Shown here piece after piece: positions 12,052 to 23,000 of a DNA stretch of 64,000 nucleotides (within the stretch, counting starts at the first letter, position 1; each line of letters begins with the position of its first letter). The notes under the pieces are model-generated. The model did not search any database. It saw only the letters and a program-made list of their open reading frames with translations, and was not told the origin of the DNA. Location of the stretch: assembly GCF_018320785.1 (NCBI RefSeq), contig NC_054867.1, forward strand, positions 55,894,776-55,958,775. Direction: 5' to 3'. The stretch is from Cheilinus undulatus. Its lineage: Eukaryota > Chordata > Actinopteri > Labriformes > Labridae. The position numbers were made by a program, and so were the translations under genes.

Positions 12052-12950
12052 TTTATCAGGCAGTAATAGAATCAATATTTAAAATATTGATTCTATTACT
12101 GCCTGATAAAATAATCAATATTTTATCTAAAATATTGATTCTATTACTGCCTGATAAAATAATCAATATTTTATTTAAAATATTGATTATATTACTGCCT
12201 GATAAAATAATCAATATTTTATTTAAAATATTGATTCTATTACTGCCTGATAAAATAATCAATATTTTATTTAAAATATTGATTCTATTACTGCCTGATA
12301 AAATAATCAATATTTTATCTAAAATATTGATTCTATTACTGCCTAATAAAATAATCAATATTTTATTTAAAATATTGATTCTATTACTGCCTGATAAAAT
12401 AATCAATATTTTATTTAAAATATTGATTCTATTACTGCCTGATAAAATAATCAATAGTTTATTTAAAATATTGAGTCTCTTACTGCCTAATAAAATAATC
12501 AATATATTATTTAAAAATTGATTCTATTACTGCCTGATAAAATAATCAATATTTTATTTAAAATATTGATTCTATTACTGCCTAATAAAATAATCAATAT
12601 TTTATTTAAAATATTGATTCTATTACTGCCTGATAAAATAATCAATATTTTATTTAAAATATTGATTCTATTACTGCCTGATAAAATAATCAATATTTTA
12701 TCTAAAATTGATTCTATTACTGCCTGATAAAATAATCAATATTTTATTTAAAATATTGATTCTATTACTGCCTAATAAAATAATCAATATTTTATTTAAA
12801 ATATTGATTCTATTACTGCCTGATAAAATAATCAATATTTTATTTAAAATATTGATTCTATTACTGCCTAATAAAATAATCAATATTTTATTTAAAATAT
12901 TGATTCTATTACTGCCTGATAAAATAATCAATATTTTATTTAAAATTTAA
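12052..12950. repeat. 48-bp palindromic AT-rich minisatellite, about 18 copies
   Basis: Units of 48 bp (attgattctattactgcctg, then ataaaataatcaatatttta, then tttaaaat) repeat head to tail. Each unit contains an inverted repeat, AATATTGATT facing AATCAATATT, and could form a hairpin. The array opens with a near-perfect 59-bp palindrome (arms 12052-12080 and 12082-12110 around one base). Variants include CTGATAAA/CTAATAAA, TATCT/TATTT and two deletions (near 12514 and 12705). The 16-residue periodic open frames on both strands are by-products. Confidence 0.95.
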
Positions 12951-14410
12951 GATACAAATGATGGATTTGAAAGGTCTACAAATGTTGATGTGATTAAGGC
13001 AAAAATGACACAGTTAAGTCTAAAAACAGCCTTTGGAGTCTGTTTTTAAGCTTTATTTATTTGCTGTAACATGCCCTCATCATTCTACAGTAATAATAGA
13101 TCATATAGACCATCAGACATTTTCACTTCTGCCTCCTGAAACGGTCTGAATTCTGTATTTTCAATGACATGTTAAAGGTTAAGGAGGAATTTAGCACAGA
13201 AGTTCACAATCTGAATTTAAAAAAGTCTCTCTATCAGCATATATAAATATAAGGACTGAATGATTGAATGAAGTTTGTCTGTTTGCATAATCAGGATCCA
13301 TTTGTTTATCGTCGTGCGTCTGTCATCGTTCAGCAGAAATACACTCTGAGTCGGGCTCTACTCATGGTTATAATCTTTATTTATTTATTTATTTAACTAA
13401 ATATCAGAGATAAATCCCCCCAGTAATAAACATCTGGTAATCTAATACGCCAAAGGATGGACACAAGCTTCAAGAACTTTAAGATAAAAATTTACTTTGT
13501 ACAGAAAATAAAAATGCCAAAATACAGCTGAACAACATCCTCCTAAGACCCCGCGTCCACATATGAGGACATGACATTTTTCTTCTCTTCTCTTCTGAGG
13601 GATTTGTTTGAATGCTTGGAGAATTTCCTGTTTGGATATTTTAGAGAATTTGCTTGGAAGTTGTCAAGTTTTTTAGTGGAAATTTAGAGGTTACTGTATA
13701 TTTCAGCTTTTTGTTTGTTTGTTTTTTGTTTTTTTCTATTTTCAGGGAAATATGGGACATTTGTTATTGGATTTAATATTGGAATTTGTGTTTTGGGATT
13801 GTCCTTTGAGATTTTCAGGGGTTTCTTTAGAAAAAATCAGGTTTCCATCATTTTTATGGAATTTTGGAGAATTTTTTTGAACATTTCTAGAATTTGCCTG
13901 GAAATTTAAGGTGGGATTTGCTTTTATATTTGGGGGATTTGATTGAAATTTTTCATGAATGTGCTTGGAATTTTGGGGGAAAATTTTATTGGAATATTAG
14001 GGCTTTATGAGGAAGTTTCAATGAGAGATTTGAGAACTATCTAAAGAAATATTTGGGTTCTTTTCATGGGATACGTTGGAAAAAATGTTTAAGAATTTTC
14101 AGAGTATTTATTTATTTATTTATTTATTTATTTTTTAATGGAATTTGTTTGGGGTTTGGAAAGGAAAATGTCCAAGAAATTCCTGTTCAACAACAAGGCT
14201 GATGTATGAACTTATCAGACAGGACTTATCCCAAATAAGTGGGAGGAAGTAAAAATGCTCTCCTGAGGAGGTTATGGATGACAAACCAAATCACAGAACA
14301 AATTCTGATCTTTAGATTAGAGAAACTTTAAGTTTTCACACAGCCTCGGCCTCATTTCCTAAACCCTGAAAACGTCAGCCAGCTGTGCTGCTACAGGCTT
14401 TCATAAGAAA
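12951..14410. other. Intergenic DNA with a degenerate array of GGAATTTG-type motifs
   Basis: From about 13590 to 14190 variants of gaattttnggggaatttg recur irregularly, with a (TTTA)n run at 14107-14132. A related array of opposite orientation lies at 15560-16250. No coding exon is seen. Confidence 0.5.
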
Positions 14411-14415
14411 AGTGA

Positions 14416-14430
14416 TTTATTTAATTTATT
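14416..14430 (-). terminator. hesx1 polyadenylation signals
   Basis: Two AATAAA hexamers on the minus strand (forward tttatt at 14416-14421 and 14425-14430) lie 50-70 bp beyond the hesx1 stop codon. They give a short 3' UTR if used. Confidence 0.5.
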
Positions 14431-14482
14431 TTACAACAGGAAGCTGCATAAATGTGAACCGTCCATGTTAAATCAGCAGTCA

Positions 14483-17400
14483 TCAGCATCTCTCCTCCTC
14501 TTCCTCCACCCTGAGCTCTACATGAAGGGCCAGGTTGTGATCCCCTCTCTGGTCCCTGCTGGTCTTCAGTCCAGTTCTGATGATCTCCTGTTCCACCTGA
14601 AGGTCAGCCACGGCGGTCTGAACAAGCCTCAGACGAGACTCTCTGAGGGAGCGCCTCAGCTTGGCTCGCCGGTTCTGAAACCAGATCTGAGAGAGATGAA
14701 GAGGAGGGGTGGTCAGAGAGAGCAGGAGAATTAATATAGAGAGTTTTCACTGCCTTAGAGGTCTCTTTAGTTCAGGTTAGAGGTCTGAGCTGTCTGGACC
14801 TGGATTCTGTCCTCGTCCAGCTCCAGCCTCCTGGCCAGCTGCTCCCTCAGCTCAATCCCAGGATAGCAGTTCATCTGGAACACCGACTCCAGGACTTTGA
14901 CCTGAACCAGAGACAGAGAGATCAACAAAGGGGAGCAGGTGACCCTCAACGTTGATATAGTGAAGTACCGCTCACAGCAGGAGAAGAAGAGGAGGGGGAC
15001 GGTCTTCAAACAAAAGAATAAACACAGGTTAAAGTATTTTTAGGTTCATGAACGGCTCTGAACTACAAACTAAGCTTTCTATTTTCATGATAAATGTCTT
15101 AATCAAATGTATTCTTTAAAGGGTCTGTCTGAAAGACTCACTGATGGACTGATTGGTTACCTGGCTGTTGGTGAAGGCTGTGCGGGGTCTACGGCCGATG
15201 TACCAGCTTGATGTTGGTCTGCAGCTCAGCGGCTGAGGAAGATGATGCTGTTGTTGTTGTTTAAAGGACACGCTGCTTCCTCTGTTCTCCTTCTCTACAT
15301 CGACATCTGAGTCATGAGGAGGAAGAAGAGCAGAGCAAACATTCAACACTTTTTAACATTAGAAGAAGAAATATTTTTAATGTAACAGTGATAAATATAA
15401 AAACACTGATGTGCAGGTTTGCTGTAAATTCTTCAACCAGCTGAGACCTGATCTTCTGTTTGAATATATTTTTAGTTTCTCCCTCTTAGGTCTCAAACAT
15501 TTAAAAGCTCAGCCTTGGCTTTGAACAGGAAGTAGTTTTTACCAAAATAAATGTCCACAGAGCCCCTGAAGGTCCAGTTTCTGCAGAGAGCTGGGTCGGT
15601 TTTAGAGCAGATGTTCAACCACTTATTCAGGCCAAGCATAAACAGAATTCACACTAAAAGCTCAGAATTTCACACATTTTTCCCTTTCCCAAATCAACAC
15701 AAATTACCTGAGATTTTAAAGAAATTACCGGAAAATTTCTGTGGAAGTTCTTACTCATCTTTTCAAAGGATCCCATGAAAGTACCCCCAGATTTTCTCCC
15801 TAAACGTTTCAGTCAAACTTTATCAGAAAGTCTACACATTCCAACAAAAATGTGTCATAAGATTCTGAGAAAAATCCAGAAAATTACCCCTAAAAAAATC
15901 TTGTCAAATTTCCCCCAGAAATGAAAAAACATTGCTCATAATTCTATGAAAATGTCAAAGCCCCCGTCATTCCCAATATCATTCTGAAACATGCAGAAAT
16001 ATATTTCTAAGAAAATACCAAATCAAACTCCCTAAAATTACAAATGCACTTCCCACATTTACCTGAAAATTCCTGAAAATTTCCTAACAAGTTCCCCCAA
16101 ACACCAAAACAAAATTCCCAAATTCACATGAAAAAAAAAAAAAAAAAATCCCCCTAAACTTCCAATGAAACTCTCCTAATATAAACTTATCTCCCAAATG
16201 TCCATGAAAGACTTAAAAATGTCACATTTAATTCTCTCAACATCCTGAGAAAATAAATCACAGTTCATCAGGACGAGTTTGTCAGAAATTCTAACATGCA
16301 GGTCTGAGGAGGAGAAATGATGACTTCTTCTACAGAGATGTTGGAGCTCATAGAGGATGTCGCGCCTCGGTGATGGAGAGGAAGGCTCTGACCTTTTCTA
16401 GAAACAACACCGGCCAAACTGTGGAGATAAAAACTAAAACTAACACCTCCATCAGACTGAAGTTCACATGATCCACTTTATAAGGACAGTTCTGTATCCT
16501 GACTGCAGCTAAACCAGGGGTGTCAAACTCAAGGCCCGGGGGCCAAATCCGGCCCGTGGTCCAGATCCTATCATTTCTTTATTCTAACCGGCCCACCGGT
16601 TCGAGGTCTGCAGATTCCCCCCAGTTTAAAAATGTCAACTTAACCATGATGATCTAAAATATCCTTGTTAATCATTAGAGAAAGTCAAAAGTTCAAATAA
16701 TTAGATAAAAAGTCAGGACTGTGGCAAAATACATTTATGTTTTCATGTCATTTCTTAATTTTGTATCTCACAGTTAGTTTTTGGTTTTGACTTTTTATTT
16801 TACATGTTGACATTTTCAATTCACAATTTCGCTTTTTATCTTATTTTTTGACCTTTTAGATCCTCAATTTAAAATTTTCAAGTAATATTTTTAACTTTTA
16901 AACTCTCCATTATGATTTTTTCTCATGTTTTGATGTTTTTAGCTTCTTATTTTGACTTTTATCCCATAATTTGACCTTAGATCCTCAATTTTAAATTCAA
17001 TGTCAAATTTTGACCTTTAAAACTTAAAATTTAAATGTTTTTCTCACGCTTTGACGCTTTAAACCGACGATTTTGAATGTATCTCATATTTTGACTGTTA
17101 AGAATCATGATTTTAATTTTCTATCTCACATATTTGCCTTTTACAAACTTTATTTTGACTCTAAATGCCATGTTTTGAACTTTTAGAGCTAATGATTTTA
17201 CATTTTTATCTCAGATTTTGAGCCTTTAAATGAATCATTTTGACCTTTTCAATCTCAAAATCCTTCATCATCACCAGTGCTGAAGTTTTCCCCCATAATT
17301 CTCTGCTGTTGAAGAGAGTTTATGGTTAAATTTGGACCCTGTTAGGCCCTCAGGCCTCAGAACTGGGCCCCTGAGTCTGACACTCCTGAGTTAAACAGTG

Positions 17401-17957
17401 GTTTATATTCTGATCCGTCTTTGTGGTCTAACTCCAGTTTGAACCAGCAGACGCCGCCCTGGCAGCCACGGCGGTGAGATGAGGAAATAAACGAGTCATT
17501 TTTGACACTGAACTCATCAAAATTAGAGTTTGCACTAAAATCCTGACAAAACACATAAAATAGTTTTGCTAGTGTTTCTGTTGTGCAGATGCTGTGGTGC
17601 TATTTAAAATCAAACTTAATTTAGTTCATGTTTGCACAACTTTAAAGGATAATTCCGCCTTATTTCAGCCTCCTTATGCATTATTAATGGGGGTCATTTT
17701 AAATCCATGTAACTACAACAATGACTTGATTTGTCAGCTTTTTAGATTTTGCAGGATTGCTTCAGACCTTAACCACTGAGGAACATCTCAGTCTTTCCCT
17801 CCTTGCTAACTTTGTTTAGAAGAGTTTCTCCCTCACCTGTCCAGGGTCGGTGCAGTTTCAGGAAGTGTCTGGGTCTCTCCTGCTGCAATCCCAGAATCCT
17901 CTCGATGGTAAACACCGGCCTGCTTTCTGCTTTAACAGGAGCCTGAAAGGACGCCAT
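14483..17957 (-). CDS. hesx1: hesx1, HESX homeobox 1 repressor (complete, 4 coding exons, 190 aa)
   Basis: HESX1/ANF is a paired-like homeodomain repressor needed for forebrain and pituitary development in vertebrates. Exons: 17837-17957 (start ATG 17957), 15161-15306, 14800-14901 and 14483-14686 (stop TGA 14483-14485). All junctions are AG/GT and phases agree (40 codons+1, 2+48, 34, 67+stop). Exon 1 carries the Groucho/TLE-binding eh1 motif FTIERILGL at residues 16-24 and the family motif HRPWT. Residues 57-62 are a QQQQHH run. The homeodomain spans about residues 78-137: [12 protein letters not shown], then [20 protein letters not shown], then [12 protein letters not shown], with Trp125 and Asn128 at homeodomain positions 48 and 51. 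Introns interrupt the domain twice, as in other hesx1 genes. The C-terminal 53 residues beyond the homeodomain are longer than I expect and end in a Glu run (VEEEEERC). An intact gene; identity rests on eh1, CYPGI and exon layout. Confidence 0.95.
15560..16250 (-). repeat. Degenerate AATTTTCC/CCCAAAT-type array in hesx1 intron 1
   Basis: Irregularly repeated variants of ttcccaaatt, aaaattcc and gaaaatttc fill this stretch, with a run of A at 16133-16148. Read on the other strand it resembles the array at 13590-14190. No coding potential is seen. Confidence 0.5.
16515..17388 (+). mobile_element. Non-autonomous hAT element (CAGGGGTGTCAAACTC family), copy 1, hesx1 intron 1
   Basis: Begins CAGGGGTGTCAAACTCAAGG and ends AGTCTGACACTCCTG, flanked by 8-bp duplications AGCTAAAC (16507-16514) and AGTTAAAC (17389-17396), one mismatch. 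The interior carries ggcccaccggttcgaggtct and a long decayed array of ttttgacntttnaaactca units. No transposase. Other copies in the window: 18914-19798, 27292-28130, 33602-35484 and a scrap at 53974. Confidence 0.88.
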
Positions 17958-18905
17958 GCCCTAAATAGATAAACGTCAAATGCTAAAAACTTGTTAAAAA
18001 AAAACAAGTCAAACAAAACTGGTCAGGCTTCACTCTGCAAACACAATCAGAACTCAGCTCTAAAAATCCATCTAGCTGTGATAAAGCAAACAAACATCAG
18101 CAGAGGAGTGAGGAGCGTGAAGACGTCTGCCTGCTGGTTTAAATGGGAGAGGAGGATTTACACTGGCCACCAATTAGAACCAAGAAGAGATTTTTCCATG
18201 AGAATAAGACCCCTGAGGTCCCACACAACAGATAATCTCTGCAGTAGAGAGGAAACAGAAATGTAAAAGTTTATTTACTTCAACAATGAGATGCAACAAC
18301 TCTGCAGAGAAGGAGAGTCTGCAGACTTTGTTAAAAACATCCATGTGTGTCCACATTTCCCTCTGTGCACGTTTGAGATTAGAGCAAACAAAGCATGGCC
18401 ACGGCCTTTTCTTCTGAATTACCAAAGTAGAAAATCAGTTCAGTGTAAAAACCTCCTTCAGCTCTCACTGAGGTTGATCTAATAACAATAACAATCACAG
18501 AAATAATTGCCACAGAGATGCTCTAATGCTATTAGCCTAATCTGTGTGTGCTGTGATGCAGATGAAGCTGGGAGTGTGTGAATGCAGCTGAAGCAGCAGG
18601 GAGGAAAACCCTTTCAGAATAAGATAATCTCCTAATGAAGGCCGTTAAACTAGCAGCACACTTGTTTATTTAAGGCGGAATGAAAGGAGGGACGTGACGG
18701 CTGCAGGCCGACAGGAAGTTCATTTAAAATCAACTCTGGGGACAGATTGATTCACTTCCTGTGGAAGAGAGATGGTTATCAGTCTTTACTAAAGCGGGGC
18801 GAGGACGGGGATTTGATCTGGTTTAAATAAAGATGATGTAAAAACAGCTATTCTTTAAATCAGATTTAATGCACAAAGAAAAAAGATAATAGATCCCTGT
18901 AGTTC
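17958..18905. promoter_or_regulatory. hesx1 upstream region (putative promoter/enhancer)
   Basis: About 950 bp between the hesx1 ATG and a hAT element. The stretch 18615-18720 is less AT-rich, without repeats, and contains gataatctcctaatgaaggc, which includes TAATCT and TAAT homeodomain-type cores. This is compatible with control by OTX/LIM-class factors, but that is inference; no TATA box or start site can be fixed. Confidence 0.3.
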
Positions 18906-18913
18906 CTGTAAAT

Positions 18914-19798
18914 CAGGGGGGTCAAACTCAGTCACAGCAGGGGCCAGATTCTGGATTCAGGACTAACCTGAGGGCCTAACAGGGTCACCTTTAAGACCAG
19001 AAACTGTCTAGCTCATTTCACCAGTAATAGAATATGAAAAACGTAGCACTGATGAAAAACGATTCTGACATTTAAAAAGTTTAAAAGATCAGTTTAAAGG
19101 CTCACAGTCTGAGAAAAGTACATTTAAGTTCAAAAAGGTCAAAACATTAAATTGAAATGGAAAAATTATGTGTTTTTTTTTTAATGACGAATATATTAGA
19201 AAGAAAGTCAAAATCATGAGTTTAAAAGGTCAAAATACTAAATAAAATTTCTAATCATGAAATTAAAAGTCAAATATGATTCAAAATTTAAATTGTGAGT
19301 CTAAAAGGTCAAACTGTGGGATTGTGAAGTCAAAGTTTGGAGTTGAAAATATGAGATAAAATACAAAATAATTGGTTAAAAAGGTCAAAATATCACTTAA
19401 AATTTAGAATTATGAATCTTAAAGATTAAATCTTATATGAGAAGTCAAAATTATGAATTGAAATGCTCAAAGTATGAAATTAAAAGTCAGAATCCTAAGT
19501 TTGAGTCCTGATTGTGAGACGCTAAACTAAAAATGTGAAATTAAAACACAAATTAATTTCTTTTCCTACATTCCTGACTTCTCATCTAAATATGTTTACT
19601 CCTAACTTTTTCAGATTTTGTGACTTAACAAGAATATCTTAAACCATCAGGATAAGTTCACATTTTTATCCTGGAGTAAATCTGCAGACCTCAGACTGAT
19701 GGGCCAGTTAGAACAGAAATATCAGATCATCTTGTGGGCCGGATTTAACTGTTCCATGGACCGGATTTGGCCCCCGGGCCTTGAGTTTGACACCTGTG
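18914..19798 (-). mobile_element. Non-autonomous hAT element (CAGGGGTGTCAAACTC family), copy 2, inverted
   Basis: Begins CAGGGGGGTCAAACTCAGTC and ends TTGAGTTTGACACCTGTG, flanked by identical CTGTAAAT (18906-18913 and 19799-19806). The gggccttgagtttgacacc end corresponds to the left end of copy 1, so this copy lies in the opposite direction. The interior array reads as tcaaaatnatgagttnaaa units. Confidence 0.88.
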
Positions 19799-20079
19799 CT
19801 GTAAATGATGGGATGATTTCTGATAATAAGAAACTTCCCTGTTTTCATAAAAATGGTGTAAATTTACAGTTTATAAAAGATGAAGAAAGTAACAAACAAA
19901 TGTGTAAATCTTTGACTGTAAACGTGTTTCAGTGTTTAACCGTGAGCCATAGCTCTGTAGAAACTGTCACTGATTTATTACTGCATTAAACACATGCTGA
20001 TGGTGTCACCTTTTACAAAGTCATGACAGATTGATCACATTAAAACCTAATGAACATTAGTTAGTTACTTTGAAACACT

Positions 20080-23000
20080 TTATGCATGAAAGGCCAGATA
20101 CCAGGAGGAGAATCATGGACTTCCACAAGTCTGGTTCTTCCTTGGGTTCAGTTTCAAGATGCCTGAAGGTTCCATGGTCACCTGTTCTAACAATCATACA
20201 CCAGTATAAACACCAGTATACGACCAGTTTAAACACCAGTATAAACAGTATAAACACCAGTACAAACACCAGTATAAACACCAGTATAAACACCAGTACA
20301 AACACCAGTATAAACACCAGTATAAACAGTATAAACACCAGCATAAACACCAGTATAAACACCAGTATAAACACCAGTATAAACACCAGTATAAACACCA
20401 GCATAAACACCAGTATAAACACCAGTATAAACACCAGCATAAACACCAGTATAAACACCAGTATAAACACCAGCATAAACACCAGTATAAACACCAGTAT
20501 AAACACCAGTATAAACACCAGTACAAACACCAGTATAAACACCAGTATAAACACCAGTACAAACACCAGTATAAACAGTACAAACACCAGTACAAACACC
20601 AGTATAAACACCAGTATAAACAGTATAAACACCAGCATAAACACCAGTATAAACACCAGTATAAACAGTATAAACACCAGTATAAACACCAGTATAAACA
20701 CCAGTACAAACACCAGCATAAACACCAGTATAAACACCAGTATAAACACCAGTATAAACAGTATAAACACCAGTATATACACCAGTATAAACACCAGTAT
20801 AAACACCAGTACAAACACCAGCATAAACACCAGTATAAACACCAGTATAAACAGTATAAACACCAGTATAAACACCAGTATAAACACCAGTATAAACAGT
20901 ATAAACACCAGTATAAACACCAGTATAAACACCAGTATAAACACCAGTATAAACAGTATAAACACCAGTATAAACACCAGTATAAACACCAGTATAAACA
21001 GTATAAACACCAGTATAAACACCAGTATAAACACCAGTATAAACAGTATAAACACCAGTATAAACACCAGTATAAACACCAGTATAAACAGTATAAACAC
21101 CAGTATAAACACCAGTATAAACACCAGTATAAACACCAGTATAAACAGTATAAACACCAGTATAAACACCAGTATAAACACCAGTATAAACAGTATAAAC
21201 ACCAGTATAAACACCAGTATAAACACCAGTATAAACAGTATAAACACCAGTATAAACACCAGTATAAACACCAGTATAAACACCAGTATAAACAGTATAA
21301 ACACCAGTATAAACACCAGTATAAACACCAGTATAAACAGTACAAACACCAGCATAAACACCAGTACAAACACCAGTATAAACACCAGTATAAACAGCAG
21401 CATAAACACCAGTATAAACACCAGTACAAACACCAGCATAAACACCAGTATAAACACCAGTATAAACACCAGTATAAACACCAGTACAAACACCAGTATA
21501 AACACCAGTACAAACACCAGTATAAACACCAGTACAAACACCAGCATAAACACCAGTACAAACACCAGCATAAACACCAGTATAAACACCAGTATAAACA
21601 CCAGTACAAACACCAGTATAAACACCAGTACAAACACCAGTATAAACAGTATAAACACCAGTACAAACACCAGTATAAACACCAGTATAAACAGTATAAA
21701 CACCAGCATAAACACCAGTATAAACACCAGTATAAACACCAGTATAAACACCAGTATAAACACCAGTATAAACACCAGCATAAACACCAGTATAAACACC
21801 AGTATAAACACCAGTATAAACACCAGTACAAACACCAGTATAAACACCAGTATAAACACCAGTACAAACACCAGTATAAACAGTACAAACACCAGTACAA
21901 ACACCAGTATAAACACCAGTATAAACAGTATAAACACCAGCATAAACACCAGTATAAACACCAGTATAAACAGTATAAACACCAGTATAAACACCAGTAT
22001 AAACACCAGTACAAACACCAGCATAAACACCTGTATAAACACCAGTATAAACACCAGTATAAACAGTATAAACACCAGTATATACACCAGTATAAACACC
22101 AGTATAAACACCAGTACAAACACCAGCATAAACACCAGTATAAACACCAGTATAAACAGTATAAACACCAGTATAAACAGTATAAACACCAGTATAAACA
22201 CCAGTATAAACACCAGTATAAACAGTACAAACACCAGCATAAACACCAGTACAAACACCAGCATAAACACCAGTACAAACACCAGTATAAACACCAGTAC
22301 AAACACCAGTATAAACACCAGTACAAACACCAGCATAAACACCAGTATAAACACCAGTATAAACAGTATAAACACCAGCATAAACACCAGTATAAACACC
22401 AGTATAAACACCAGTACAAACACCAGTATAAACACCAGTACAAACACCAGTATAAACACCAGTATAAACACCAGTATAAACACCAGTATAAACAGTATAA
22501 ACACCAGCATAAACACCAGTATAAACACCAGTATAAACACCAGTATAAACAGTATAAACACCAGCATAAACACCAGTATAAACACCAGTATAAACACCAG
22601 TATAAACAGTATAAACACCAGTATAAACACCAGTATAAACACCAGTATAAACACCAGTATAAACAGTATAAACACCAGCATAAACACCAGTATAAACACC
22701 AGTATAAACAGTATAAACACCAGTATAAACACCAGTATAAACACCAGTATAAACACCAGTATAAACAGTATAAACACCAGCATAAACACCAGTATAAACA
22801 CCAGTATAAACACCAGTATAAACACCAGTATAAACAGTATAAACACCAGCATAAACACCAGTATAAACACCAGTATAAACACCAGTATAAACACCAGCAT
22901 AAACACCAGTATAAACACCAGTATAAACACCAGCACAAACACCAGTATAAACACCAGTATAAACACCAGCATAAACACCAGTATAAACACCAGTATAAAC

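Noticed and set aside
12030..12950. Periodic 16-residue repeat proteins on both strands
   Set aside because: By-products of the 48-bp palindromic minisatellite; the same sequence is open on both strands because the unit is self-complementary.
12052..12950. CRISPR-like repeat array
   Set aside because: Units are contiguous 48-bp tandem copies without unique spacers, in a vertebrate genome.
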